64,000 bases of DNA. Origin: Zea mays (lineage: Eukaryota > Streptophyta > Magnoliopsida > Poales > Poaceae). The translations under genes and the position numbers were made by a program. Shown here piece by piece: positions 32,324 to 44,545 of this stretch. Location of the stretch: assembly GCF_902167145.1 (NCBI RefSeq), contig NC_050104.1, positions 102,807,849 to 102,871,848 of the forward strand, in the 5' to 3' direction. The notes under the pieces were generated by a model. It made no database searches. It saw only the letters and a list, made by a program, of their open reading frames with translations, and was not told the origin of the DNA. Numbering within the stretch: the first letter of the stretch is position 1; the number at the start of each line of letters is the position of its first letter.

Positions 32324-33534
32324 TGTTGGTCACTTTGTTCTCAAATACTGTGAATCAAGAACAAGGCAACACCATTGTTAAGTATTAAATACCTTCGTCT
32401 TCCAAAGCATTACCTCCTTTCGGATATAATGATCATCAGACGAAGGTCATGAAGGACATGCCTTCATCATCTCATGGATAAATGATAATACACGAAGATA
32501 AATAAGAACACATGAGGGTAGTGAATATAAATTCATTGGCTCATCTATATTTGCATCCCATAAGGTATATATGAATATTAACAGAATCGATATTACATTG
32601 ATACCTTCGGCTTGCTCAAAGGTGATGATGCGAGGGTGATTACAAAACAACAGAATAGTACAATGCTACTGTTCATCTATTTATAGGCACAGGATGTAGC
32701 CCGGGCAAAGTACATCTGTGTCCCTAACATTTACTGATGACCATAACATAAATCATTAAGGACTAGCTAGTCTTTTTCCCTTCTGGCCAGCATCATGTTC
32801 AGTCGTCATCACCATTATAAGCCAAAGCTATTACTCTTCGGCTATAGCTTCGACATTCATTCTTATCATCTTCGGATTATATATTCACCTTGTATGCCTT
32901 TGTCATGGTGGAAACCTCCATCCTGAAGCCGAAGCTCCCTGTAATAATCCATATCATGAAGGTCATGAAGGACATGCCTTCATCATCTCATGGATAAATG
33001 AGAATACACGAAGATAAATAAGAACACATGAAGGTAATGAATATAAATTCATTGGCTCATCTATATTTGCATCCCATAAGGTATATATGAATATTAACAG
33101 AATCGATATTACATTGATACCTTCGGCTTGCTCGAAGGTGATGATGTGAGGGTGATTACAAAACAGTGTGAACAGTACGGTGCTACTGTTCATCTATTTA
33201 TAGGCACGGATGCAGCCCGGGTAAAAGTACATTTGTGTCCCTTATATTTACTTATGACCATAACATAAATCATTAAGGACTAGCAAGTCTTTTTCCCTTC
33301 CGGCCAGCATCATGTTCAATCGTCATCACCATTATAAGCCGAAGCTATTACTCTTCGGCTATAGCTTCGACATTCATTCTTATCATCTTCGGATTATATC
33401 TTCACCTCGTATGCCTTTGTCATGGGGAAAATCTCCATCCTAAAGCTGAAGCTCCATGTAATAATCCATATCATGCTAAAAACAAAAGATTAGTCATGTT
33501 TTTGAGGACCTTTGGAAGAGGAAGGCCCCCAACA
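32324..33534 (-). repeat. 5' LTR of element B with an internal 518-base duplication
   Basis: Plus-strand ends are tgttggtcac and cccccaaca, but the length is 1211 against 693 for the partner. The first copy stops at atccatatcatg (32957) and jumps back to the aaggtcatgaagg region of a second copy, which lacks the outer about 115 bases. The TATA region therefore occurs twice (near 32680 and 33195). Confidence 0.9.
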
Positions 33535-33539
33535 AGAAG

Positions 33540-34117
33540 CTTCAACTAAAGCGTGTGAACGACGAAAGTGTGGATCGAAGCAACTAACTTCGGCATGGAT
33601 GAGACTTCGAAACGAAGATGCCAAGGATATGAAGTTCAATACTTGTGCAGCAAGAAAGAAAGTGAAAAGTCATCAATATCTCTGTGTCATTTGTAATACA
33701 TGTGTGTAAACTTCATGGTCATGTTTGTAATTTTTCACAAAGCTACTCACCTTCCCTATAAATGGGTGAACAGTACCCTACATAAATTCACCTTTTTAAG
33801 GGCCATAGCTTCATGTTGCTTAGCCTTGGAAGAACATTCATACCACATTGTGTTAAGGAGCTAAAGGTATGTTTCTAAATGTGTTTGATATAAAGGAGGC
33901 TGGAATAAAAATGCTAAGACATATGAGATGAGCTTCGCACTCCATTGTACATTGTCATTTCATCCCATATTGTTTCATTCACATCTCCTTTTAGCAACCT
34001 TCGTCCTTCGTGCTAACACTTTGTGAAAGTGTTAATTCAGGGACGAAGGTTCATATATCTAACTCTTGTTTCCTTGATTCTCAATGCCTCCAGGGGATTG
34101 AAATCAAGAGACCAATA
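33540..34117 (+). repeat. 5' LTR of element A, second part, with TATA box
   Basis: It continues the LTR cut at 24543. TATAAAT is at 33757-33763. The end gagaccaata aligns with gagaccaaca of the 3' LTR. The PBS region that follows reads ttagcacccacc, like the ttggcgcccacc sequence seen after the LTR of other Tat-lineage elements. Confidence 0.88.
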
Positions 34118-34329
34118 TTAGCACCCACCTTCAGTGATTCTACGACCACAACAATCTAAGCCACGACTCAGAGGATAGCAAGCCATCAAGCTTCGACATC
34201 AGCATCGAAGAAGCTTGTGCTCCCCATCACTAGTGCTCGAGCTTCGAACCAAGCAACAAAAAACAAAATAAAGTGGCCTAAAGAAGGGTGCATCATGTAG
34301 GCGTCCAAGGACCCTACATTAGGACCAAG

Positions 34330-37300
34330 TGGTCACATATCCCTATTACCTTCTCTTAGGATGATCTTCATCTCAAAGATTATCCGCACAGAGATGCGAT
34401 GGTTATCTCTTATGTTATCAAAGGCTTCGTGGTGCATAATGTCCTAGCCGACACAGGTAGCGCATCAGATACCATATTTTCCAAGGCTTTCAAGCAAATG
34501 CAAGACCCCAAATACAAGATTCAGGATTCAACTTTTCCTCTTTGTGGCTTCGGAGGACAACAGGTGATGGCACTGGGAAAGCTGGCTATGCCTGTTACCT
34601 TTTTGGCTATGTCAACAACACAAGAACATAGGAAGTCATGTTTGTTGATATGGAGTTCCCATATAATGCAATCATTTGAAGAGGGACTCTCAATATGTTC
34701 GAAGCAGTTCTACATTCAGTTTATCTTTGCATGAAGATATCCAACAATCAAGGGGTCATATCAGTTTATGACAGTCAAGAGGCATCAAGAAGGGCAGAAG
34801 CGACCTTGCATGAACCTAAGATTGTCTACAACATAGATGAAGCTAAAAATCAGGCTCAAGAATCTAAAAATAAAGTAAAACAAAAAACATCTTCAGTTGA
34901 TCAGCTGAAGCAAGTGCTTCTTTATGAAGATATTGCAGATCAAAGAGTTTTCTTTGGCAATCAACTATCTTCAGAGCAAGAATCCAATCTCTGATGGTTT
35001 TTGTTTCATAACAAGGATGTGTTTTCTTGGTCAGCAAATGACTTGTGCGGAGTGGATAGAACCATAATAGAGCATGCTCTAAATGTAGACCCAAGCATTA
35101 GACCACGCAAGCAAAAGCTTCGTAAGATGTCTGAGGACAAGGTCAAAGGTGTAAAGGTCGAAGTCAAGGGATTGCTTAGTACCGGAGTCATAAGAGAAGT
35201 TGCATATCTAGAATGGTTGGCTAACACAGTCATGATCAAGAAATCCAATGGAAAATGGAGGATGTGTATTGGCTTCACAGACCTTAACAAAGCATGCCCG
35301 AAGGATGATTCCCACTACCAAGAATTGATTCTTTGGTGGATGCAACCACTACTTTGGAGCTCATGAGTTTGCTGGATTGCTACTCAGGGTATCATCAAAT
35401 ATGGATGAAGAAGGAAGATGAGCCGAAGACTAGCTTCGTAACCCAAGTGGTACTTACTACTACCTTCGGATGCCTAAGGGCCTCAACAATGCTGATGGAA
35501 GCTTCAGCGGGATGACAACCAAGGTGCTAAGCTCACAACTAGGCACGAATGTCTTGACCTATGTTAATTATATCATTGTAAGAAAAATGAGGCAGCAAGA
35601 CCATATTTCAGATCTTCAAGAAACCTTCGCCAATTTCTGAAGGGCTGGTTTAAAGTTGAACCCTAAGAAGTGTGTATTCAGAGTTAAAAGGGCAAATTTT
35701 TGGTTTGCCTAGTGTCAACGAAGGGAATAGAAGCAAACCCACACAAGATCGAAGCAATACTTTAGATGGAGCCACTGAAATTAAGGAAAAGTGCTCGGAG
35801 GCTAGGAGGAAGACTTACTTCTCTGAATAGGTTTATCTCGATATTAGTTCCTAGAATGAAGCATGTCATTCTTCGAAGTCCTAAAGTCAGCAGTGGTCTT
35901 TTAGTGGAGACCTTCTCAACAACAAGCCTTTGAAGAGTTGAAGGATTACCTCATAAAGCTGACAACACTCTCCCCACCTTCGCCAGGGGTTCCTCTATTG
36001 CTCTATGTGTCAGCTTCGCAATCAACCATGAGTGCTGCTTTAGTTCAAGAGGTGGTAGACGAAGGTGTAAAAAGGAAGATGGATGTCTTCATTGTGTCCA
36101 AAGTTCTGGGTCCATCTAAAAGAAACTATACAGAGATGGAAAAAGTTATGTATGTCGTCCTGATGGATTCAAGAAAGCTTCAGCACTATTTTCAATCCCA
36201 CAACATTATTGTGCCATCATCTCAACCACTCAAGGATATCATAAGAAATAGAGAGGCTTCGAGCTGAATTGGAAAGTGGGCAGCATAACTCAATGAGTTT
36301 TTCATCGACTTCGTTCATAGATCATCCATCCAATCCCAAGCATTGGCAGATTTCATTGCCGATTAGACTCTTGCCCCGAAGGACGAGGCTACCTCGTTAG
36401 ACGAAGCTGTCTAGAGATTTTTATGTGATGGATCGTGGGGATCCATCAAAGCAGGTGCTGCAACAATTATTGTTTCACTATCCAAAGTGAGAACTTCATA
36501 TGCTGCCAAGCTACAGTTTCAGTGTACAAACAATATAGCAGAATATGAAGCCCTACTCCTTGGGCTGAGGAAGCTAAAAGCAATGGGCGTAAGAAGGGTA
36601 GTATTGAAATCAGACTCCCAAGTCATCACAGGCTAGGTAGACAAGTCAATCAAAGTAAAAACCCAGGCCTAGAGAAGTACTTTGACATGGTCGAAAGGAT
36701 GGAATCTTCCTTCGAGGGATTTTTAGTAAAAAAACATCCCAAGACTGGACAATGAGCATGCTGATATGTTGGTCAAATCTACCGCTCAGGGGCTCCCCTT
36801 GCCCCCGAAGTATATTTTGAAGTACTAAGGGCACCTTTGGTGGATTTGATGGAAAGAGCTATCTTAACTTTGTCTCCTGCGCATAGTGAAGACTGGAGGA
36901 TGGAGATTATAACTTTGCTTTGGGAAAATCATCTAGTTAATGATGCAGCATACATCAAGAGGATGCAGGCAAGAACAAGGCTATATAAGATTATAGAAGG
37001 GGAGTTGTACAAGGAAGGTGTTTGTTCACCTCTGCTAAAGTGTATATCTAGAAACGAAGGTCAAGGGTTGATAAAAGAGATTCATTCTGGACTATGTGGA
37101 TCACATATTGGCCCTAGAGCTCTATTGGGAAAAATCTTTCGACAAGGTTTCTATTAGCCGAAGGCAGCTTCGGACATAGCGGAGTTTGTACATAGGTGTG
37201 ACAATTATCAAACATGTGCAAGAGACCAAAAGCAACCTTCGTCTCTAACTCTGCTCATAAAACCTACATGGCCTTTACAAAGATGGGGAATGGACATAAT

Positions 37301-38659
37301 AGGTCTGATGCCAGCAGCACAAGGAAACCTGAAATATGCAGTGGTGGCAGTGGAATATTTCTCCAAATGGATCGAAGCAAAGGCTTTGGCAACGATAATT
37401 TCGACGACCATCCAAAAATTTTTCTGGCAAAACATCATCTGTCACTTCGGAGTCCCGGAGTCCATCACTTTTGCTAATGGTACTCAGTTTGATTTCGAAG
37501 CATTCAAAGCATTATGCAATCAAGTGGGAACAAATATACATTTTGCATCGGTTAGGCACCCAGAGTCCAGTGGGCTAGTTGAAAGGGCAAATGGTATAAT
37601 TCTACTGGGAATCACAAAGTCTCTGGTTGGATTGGCCAAAGGGAAGTGGACTGAAGAGCTTATCAAAGTTGTGTGGAATCACAACACATCCATATCAAGG
37701 TCTACTGTCTTTACACCATTCGAGCTTTTCTTCGAGGGATGAAGCTATTACCCCCAAAGAAGTCAAGTTGGCTTCAGCAAGAGTCATAGCTTTGACTCAA
37801 GATCAAGACAATGAAAAAGCTGCGAAAGATACAATAGAAGAGTCGAGACTCAAAGCAATCGAGCACATAAGAAAGAATCAAGAAGAAACAGTGAGATGGA
37901 GAGACAGAAAAGTGAAACTCAAGAACATAGCACCAGATCATCTTGTGCTAGAGATGGCAATGGGTACCAAAAACTAGAATACCCGATGGGTTTTACCCGA
38001 TATGAAGGCGGGTACGAGATGATTTCTTTACCCATGGGTATGTTAATGGGCAAGAACCTCTACCCGTTGGGTAGATGAGTACGTGTATGAGTTAGTACTA
38101 CCCATACTCGTGTACCAATGGTAAAATATACCCACATTATACTACTATAATCATCTAATAGAGCTCATCTTAGCAAAAATAAAATCCTTCTCTAGCTATC
38201 ATTTGTTTAGCTATCAAGTTAGGCAATCATATGATTTATTATATTTGAAGTTGAACTTATTTTTGTGTGTTTATTTGATATTTTGAGTAATTAGTATATT
38301 AGAATTTATGACTTCCTTAGCGGGTATGGGTTACCCGATGGGTAAATTTACTCGCGCGGGTACGGGTATGGGTAAGATTATATACCACGAGCGTATATGG
38401 ATAACCTGATGGGTAGAATTTTTTATGGGTATGGGTATGGAATGGTACTACCCAATGGGTACGTACCCATTGCCATCCCTATCTTGTGCTCCGAAGGGTA
38501 GCTAACCCAGACACAACAAGAAAGTTACAAGTAAAGTGGAAAGGTCCTTTCTTGGTCTCAGCTTCGAATAGGCCAGGCTCGTACAAATTGAAAGACATGG
38601 AAGCAAACAACATCCCAAGATCATGGAATGCCGATGAGCTTCGAAGATATTACATCTAA
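34330..38659 (+). pseudogene. pol: Gypsy pol of element A: protease, RT, RNase H, integrase
   Basis: The protease shows LADTGSASD at about 34445. RT shows KSNGKWRMCIGFTDLNKACP (35240) and LLDCYSGYHQIWMKKEDEPK (35360). The RT catalytic box reads YVNY (35559-35570) in place of YVDD. RNase H is around 36420-36640 (DGSWGS, IAEYEALLLGLRKL). Integrase shows the HHCC finger (SGLCGSHIGPRALL ... CDNYQTC) and core D (GMDIIGL). The second catalytic site is FANGTQF, where TDNGTQF is expected (37473-37475, alanine codon), and E (GLVERANG) is present. The end (SWNADELRRYYI) lies after the hAT MITE. Stops and frameshifts near 34650, 34993, 35320, 35515, 36410 and 37157 confirm decay. Confidence 0.9.
37949..38481. 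mobile_element. hAT-type MITE in the integrase C-terminus
   Basis: The ends are tagagatggcaatgggtac and gtacccattgccatcccta. A perfect eight-base target duplication tcttgtgc flanks it (37941-37948 and 38482-38489). Non-coding, 533 bases, with gggta/taccc motifs throughout. It is related in ends and style to 15912-16441. Confidence 0.95.
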
Positions 38660-38864
38660 TGCCTAAGCTTCAGCACCCTTTTTCCTTATAAGGGTTTAAG
38701 GTTTTTAATGGGGTCGAAGATGTAATATTTGTATAGAGTACCTAAAATCAATAAAGGTACATTTCTCGAGAAAAAAGTAACTACACCGAAGTAGTGTCTT
38801 TGAGTGCAGAAAATCAAAAATCAGCGAAGAGACCAATTCCCAAGCCTTCAATGTGAAGGTAAGC

Positions 38865-39195
38865 CTTATCACCAAGTAAAAGTGAAAAAGCTCTGTAGTC
38901 GTTCCTAAGGGAATGCTTAGCTAAAGTTTTATCACCAAGTAAGGGTGCAAATGCTCTGAAGTCATTCCTAAGGGAATAGAGAGTTAAAGTTTATATCACC
39001 AAGTAAGGTGAAAAAGCTCTGAAGTCATTCCTAAAGGAATGCAGAGCTAAAGTTTTGTCACCACATAAGGGTGAAAAAGCTTCAAAGTCATTCATATAAG
39101 AATGCAGAGCTGAAATATCAAAAATGTTCCGAAGTCGTTCCTAAGGGAACACAGAGCTGAAATATCTAAGATGCTCCGACGTCGTTCCTCTGGGG
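38865..39195. repeat. Tandem repeat block in element A (about 60 bases)
   Basis: Units carry ctctgaagtcgttcctaag or variants plus tatcaccaagtaagggtg. There are four units of about 60 bases followed by two shorter ones of about 46. It is the reverse-complement relative of the block in B. A possible polyadenylation signal AATAAA (38750-38755) lies just before it. Confidence 0.82.
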
Positions 39196-39675
39196 ATGCC
39201 AAAGTTAATCATAAATGTTTGCTATCAACAGGCATGAAGGTGCTAGGTGAAATGTATTAGACAAACGAAAAACCATCAAAGGTAATCTTCAGAGGCTATG
39301 TTCCGAGTGAAAAGAAGGGAAGATATTTTTTTGCCTTCGGCTAAATACCAATAAGATTTGGTTTTATGCAACAAAGAATTTAGAGTAAAATGGGAAAAGT
39401 AACATAAAGTAAATCTTTATATTACAATAAGCAGTATTTTAACCGCATAAAATGTTTGTTTCAAAATATAGAAGTTCCTTCGGCCTAATGATTCAATTAA
39501 GCTTCAGCCCTCTCTCACTTCTTTACTTTCTTCGACTTCTTCGACTCTTTGCTCTATAGAAAAAGAAACATGGTAAGTATCTAGAGGGTTCATAAATAAA
39601 GCTTCGAGGTATACTCTTTGGCTTCTGAGTATAGTCTTTGGCTTCCGAGTATACTATTTAGCTTCCAGGACAGCT

Positions 39676-42370
39676 AGCTATCGACCACCTTTGTTCCATA
39701 GCTCGAAGAAAAATCTCTTTACAGCATTCAGTATGTTTTTCAAAGGAGCTTTGATATCATTAACTGCCATGCTGAAGCTACCTTCTCCAACGACCTCAAC
39801 ATGGTCGCAACCGGCTTTCTCAAGTACCGAAGCCATTCCACGCGACCGATCATCGCACAATAATCACTACGAGCATTGATTATTGATTCAACTTCTCCCA
39901 ACTCTATTTCTATCCAGCTAAGTGCCCCCTCGATGTTCCCAATGGTATGTGAAGCTGCCCTTGAAGTTCCACCAATTGAAGAAAAATTTTCTTCAAAGTA
40001 TTGCAGCACCGGGAAGCAATAGCAAAGTAATTATCCCGAAGCTTCTCTAAAGTTTCTAATAACCTCTAATTTTCTTTGTCCTTGCTGGTAATGTTTTCTT
40101 TCGTAGCTTTGAGACTGGTTCAAAGCTCACTGATCGATTCATCCTATTTCTTCATCTTCGTCATACCAGCATTATGCACCTTTACTACTTCATTTTCCTT
40201 CTTGACTATGGCTACCTTTTCTTTTAAGCATATTATTTTGGTCTCTTTCTCCTCTAGAGATTTCTGAAGTTTTTTACTTCGTCCTGAAGTGTCGATAGTT
40301 CCTTTTCCTCCTTCTCCTGCTGAATTCTTAAAGCTTTGCTTAGCATTAGTCCCTGCATTGCGAAGATGCAACAGTTTAGTTGAATATAACTTTTTCCAAA
40401 GCTGGATTATGAACTAGAAAGTTATGTTTCTTACCTTGATACTAATATAAGTCAAGCTATGAGAAAGTTTCCTCTTCTTAACCTAGCTAAGACGGTCTTC
40501 GACCTCTAGGAAACTAATACATCGGGTGATATTCCTTACAATTTTTGACTTGTCAGGATTAGGTATACACAAAAGCATTTTGTCCCCCCTCCAAAGAGCA
40601 TGGCTCCAAGACCATACCCCATAGCTTCGCCTTTATTTTCTAACTCCGAAGCATCCTTGCCATTGAGTTCACCACCACCAAGATGCCTCACGAAGAAACC
40701 GAGCTCATCTATTTCTTCCTCGGTAGTTTGAGTTGGTTCATCTGCGTCTATCTCAAGTGTAAGGTATGCTTCTTTCAGCTCTCCTTCTACCTTCTCATGC
40801 CTTGAAGACCCGCCACCTTTGGCAGTCTTCTTCTCATTATCTTCTTCGGAGGATGATGAACCTCCGAAGGCAGCACCTCCAAGACCCAAAATGTGTGAGC
40901 TCTCTACTTCTTCTTCAGATGAAATTTCTTTACCTCCCGAAGATTGATCGCCCTCGTCAGTTTCCTTCGTACTTGGCATAAACCAAGTTTGTATCGGTCC
41001 CAAGGGACTTAGAGTGGAGAATGGTAATGGTTGTGTCATTACCTCAAGAATCCTTGTGCAGACCATAGATGATGTGGTTGTGGCACTCCCTTTCCCTTGC
41101 TCCTACGCAGCAGCATGATTCTTCGAAGAAATCATGGCCTTCTTTTTGGGGCCCGAAGATGGTTCTTCATCGCCCTCGGACTCATCTTCATTCTCAGTAT
41201 CAGCTTCGGCAGTTTTCTTCGGTGCTTTGCTGGCACCATTGGCAACTCTTTTCCTTTTCTCCCCAGCTTCAGCATTAACTTCGGGATCTTCATAGTCTGG
41301 GTACTCGAATCTGATGGCATTCATAAACCTGTTAAACCACCCTCAGCTTTCGAAGATAGACAACATATCTTCGTGCTCTCTGGTTAGATAATTTCTACAG
41401 ATTTCATTGCACTTTTCCTCTATTAATCTAAGCCATCCAGCCGAAGGAGTTTTGTACGAAGATTGTTCTTTAAAATCAAAGGCCAGTGTAATAAGTTCCC
41501 CATCCTTCGACTTCACCTCCTTCGGTAGTTTCCACCCAGTCTGAGTTGGATAAATGTTGTAAGCAAGCGCTTCTTGAATTAAATCTCGAGATCCAATCCT
41601 TTTCACGACTACATCGAAGGCCTTGAAGCACTCTTCAGCAGCTTCACTCAGTTCACACATCAGTTGTTTCAAACCGAAGCTAATCTTCAAAGGGCTCATC
41701 GGCATACCTTTGAAATCTTTGCGTTGTTTAGAGTCAACTTCCACATAAAATCACTCTTTCATCGAGTCTCCATGCCACTTGGTTCGATATGCAAGGATCG
41801 GGCCAGCTTTATCCTTACGATACGTGAAGTTGTAGCAACCGAAGTTATTGTGGAGGCCTGTCTGACCCTTGACCTTTGTTTGATAGTGCAAATCATGCAC
41901 TCTGCAGAAAGCACTGGCATCGGTGCGACCCCCTGGCTTCGTACAACCCAAATAAAAGCGCTAAGGCGAATTATGGCATTCGGAGTTAGATGATTCATAT
42001 ATACCTCATAATGTTGCATCGCCATCGCAATCATCTTATACATTGGAAGTCGAAGTCCTGCCTTGAAAAAGCTTTTATACACAACAACTTTGTCTTTTCC
42101 TGGGTTTCGGGTTGTTTCATTTCCAGGGAGGCGCACATTGATCTTGCTGCTAAAATAACTGAGCTTCTTCATAGATTGTAGGTCTTTCTCTCTCAAAGTG
42201 GAATGACCAATCTCAATATAACTTGGCTTTGAAGGCATGTCCCTGGGTAGCTCTTGGACATGCTTTGATAATGACGAAGCCTTCATAGCTTCGGAGATCG
42301 GGATGGTCTCTTGACGCGCCTCCGAAGAGGTAGGCGTGATCAGCTTTGCGGTGGAACGAATTCTAGCCAT
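39676..42370 (-). pseudogene. Antisense extra ORF of element A (putative gypsy-type transposon domain)
   Basis: The start MARIRSTAKLITPTS is at 42370. The conserved domain (VVVYKSFFKAGLRLPMYKM, NHLTPNAIIRLSAFIWV) spans about 42130-41950 and matches 25850-25980 of B in order and spacing. A frame break near 41945 precedes HNNFGCYNFTYRKDKAG. Further blocks are KRIGSRDLIQEALAYNIYPTQ (41560), a lysine- and glutamate-rich linker (41110-41290) and an acidic serine-rich part (40640-40990). The C-terminal part (39680-40370) is coiled coil, then GDVEVVG-like sequence ending at 39676. Several frame breaks make it defective. It lies antisense between pol and the 3' LTR. Function unknown. Confidence 0.75.
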
Positions 42371-42753
42371 TTGGGGAAATTGTCTACGAAGATGATTTAG
42401 CCGAAGCAGGCTTCCGAAGCAACAATGGATGGGAAGTTTTGGAGGCACAATAAATTTTAGCAGCAGGTGGTTGATGGCAGTAAATGTGGCCTGCCCTCAC
42501 CTGCTCGACTATCTTTATATTGAGAAATGAGTGTGAAGCAACGCGGGTCGCGAAAAAGAGTTCTCGCGCACCACCTTCAACTTCTCCATGTTTGTTTAAC
42601 TTCTAGATCAACATCTTTTACTGAAGCGTTCTACATTCTCCTTAACGAGCTTCGGGAAGGTGTATTTCGGACCTTCGGCACAAGACCTCCCAATTTTATT
42701 TTTTACGATCTAAGCTCGTTATGAAGAAACGAACTCATTCCGCAAGGGGCTAC

Positions 42754-43459
42754 TATTGGGGGCCTACTCTGCTGAAGGTCCTCATTATACCTTCACTTCG
42801 ATATAAACAAATGTGTTTTAGGTACATAGCTAATAACGGACGAAGCTGGCCTTCAACCAGGACATTGCTAAGAAAAAGTCGAAGCGTTGTAAAGAGAAGC
42901 TTCAGCTAAAGCGTGCGAATGGCGAAGGTGTGGACCGAAGCCACTAGTTTAAGCACGGATGAGACTTCGGACATGAAGATGCCAAGGATATGAAGTTCAA
43001 GACTTGTGCAGCAAGAAAGAGAAAAGTCATCAATATCTTTGCGTCATTTGTAATACATGTGTGTAAACTTCATAGGTATGTTTGTAATTTTTTACGAAGC
43101 TATTCACCTTCCCTATAAATAGGTGAATAATACCCTACATAAATTCATCTTTTTGAGGGTTATAGTTTCGTGTTGCTTAGCCTTCGAAGAACCTTCATAC
43201 CACATTGTGTTAAGGAACTGATGGTATATTTATAAACTTGTTTAATATAAAGGGTGGAATAAAATTGCTAAGGCATATGTGATGAGTTTCACACTCCATT
43301 GTACATTATTATTTCATCCCATATTATTTCATTCACATCTCCTCTTAGTAACCTTCTTCCTCCGTGCTAACACTCCCTGGAAGTGTTAATTCAGAGACGA
43401 AGGTTCATATATGTAACTCGTGTTGTCTTGATTCTCAATGTCAAATCAAGAGACCAACA
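42754..43459 (+). repeat. 3' LTR of element A
   Basis: It starts tattgggggcc (TG mutated to TA) after the polypurine tract gcaaggggctac and ends gagaccaaca, 706 bases. TATAAATA is at 43114-43121. It aligns with the split 5' LTR. Confidence 0.9.
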
Positions 43460-43464
43460 AAGTT

Positions 43465-44545
43465 GAAACGATGTTCACGAGATGGGCTAAGCGGGAGAAT
43501 AAACAATTGTTAGTCCTAGACTGCTACGGACTTTGTGACCCTGAATCACTCTTTTAACCTACTTTTTTCCTTTTTCCTGTTATTCATTGAAACATGTCAT
43601 CATCGAGTCCCTCATTGAATTGATCTCCGATTGGCTCCTGTCTAAACGCCGGAACTTGTGGCTGTAACCCCGCCACCTGTAATTAATCTATCATAGATTC
43701 ATATTCATGGTTTGATTAGACTGTCGTTATGTGAAGAGTTTCTTCCTAGACAAACTCATCAATCCTAGTCATACACTAGGGGTGGGTGCCCGTTTGCTAC
43801 CTGAAACATGATTGCTAGTGACAGAAAACATGTTGCTACATTTTTTTTTTGTTGATTGATGACAAAAACAAGTGGCTAGTGACAGAACGATAGACCCCAT
43901 GGAAACTAGAGATCCCCACGATTCTGCAACTACGCTCATTGGCACGCTTGATGCTAAGAATCCGAACAGAGGCATGAAATTGTGTGCTGAACTGGCAATC
44001 TCTGTTTCTTGAGCGGCGACCCCTCTCACCTCAGCCTTGGCTGGAGCGTCTAATAATTTGGTCTCGTGACTGCTTGGCGTCGTGACCTTTCGAGACGCAG
44101 AAAGATTCAGCTCGAGAAAATGGCGCCCCTTGGTTACAGCAGGAAGGCAAAAACAAACATGGTAGCGACGTAATGTGCAATCATACCATTCTCAATTTTA
44201 ATCGAGACAAGACGCCCATGTCCATATTTCACAAAATTTAACTGAACTCAGAAATTGGCATAATAACTGTACATTATTGTGGAAAAGGCTGTTTCCAAGA
44301 CCTACTCTCCGCATAGAATATAACTAAATATATTTCAAGCGGCTCAATTCTGACATTGAGCCGACTTGTGTACACAGAACCAGGAAACTTCAAGCATCAG
44401 ATTCTTTCAAGTGGCCAAATTCTGAGGTGCTGACAAAGAAATCGTTCCTTCACGGAATCCAAGCGCATCGTTTTCCTTCGTACCATCGAGTCTTGCATTG
44501 CGAGACCATTCTTCATCCAGCACTGACTACTTTTGAAATCTGAGA
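43465..44545. other. Downstream flank of the transporter gene
   Basis: No transposon signature and no convincing coding sequence. The part next to 44545 should hold the 3' untranslated region of the AVT6-like gene on the minus strand. I could not fix its end. Confidence 0.5.

Larger units (their letters stand above)
24544..33534 (-). mobile_element. Tat/Retand-like Gypsy element B (gag, no pol), inserted in the 5' LTR of A
   Basis: A perfect five-base duplication agaag flanks it (24539-24543 and 33535-33539). On the minus strand the order is 5' LTR (33534-32324, internally duplicated), gag (32263-30800), solo LTR E as an insertion, tandem repeats (29465-29050), an antisense extra ORF (plus strand 25530-28596), a polypurine tract (GCGAGGGGCTAC) and a 3' LTR (25236-24544). 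Protease, RT, RNase H and integrase are all missing, so it could only move with proteins supplied by a relative. Without E it would be about 7.8 kb. Confidence 0.9.
24408..43459 (+). mobile_element. Tat/Retand-like Gypsy element A (pol, no gag), hosting element B
   Basis: The ends are tgttgggggcc (24408) and gagaccaaca (43459). Flanks aaatt and aagtt agree at four of five bases. In order it has a 5' LTR (24408-24543 continuing at 33540-34117), pol (34330-38659), a tandem-repeat block, an antisense extra ORF (42370-39676), a polypurine tract (gcaaggggctac, 42742-42753) and a 3' LTR (42754-43459). Only about 210 bases separate the 5' LTR from protease, so gag has been deleted. Without element B and a hAT MITE its length would be about 9.5 kb. 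The antisense ORF between pol and the 3' LTR is a known trait of Tat-lineage elements. Confidence 0.88.

Noticed and set aside
24663..33193. Repeated frame starting MNSSTILFMLFCNHPRI-like (three copies)
   Set aside because: It is the R/U5 part of the Tat-like LTR, repeated because the LTR occurs several times.
23620..43557. A host exon restored by removing solo LTR C and element A
   Set aside because: A first reading seemed open across the join, but with the target duplications counted correctly the frames on the two sides do not match and a stop follows soon. No support for a gene.
43769..44029. 86-codon frame downstream of the transporter
   Set aside because: No similarity to the transporter, no codon character and no splice support; probably chance.
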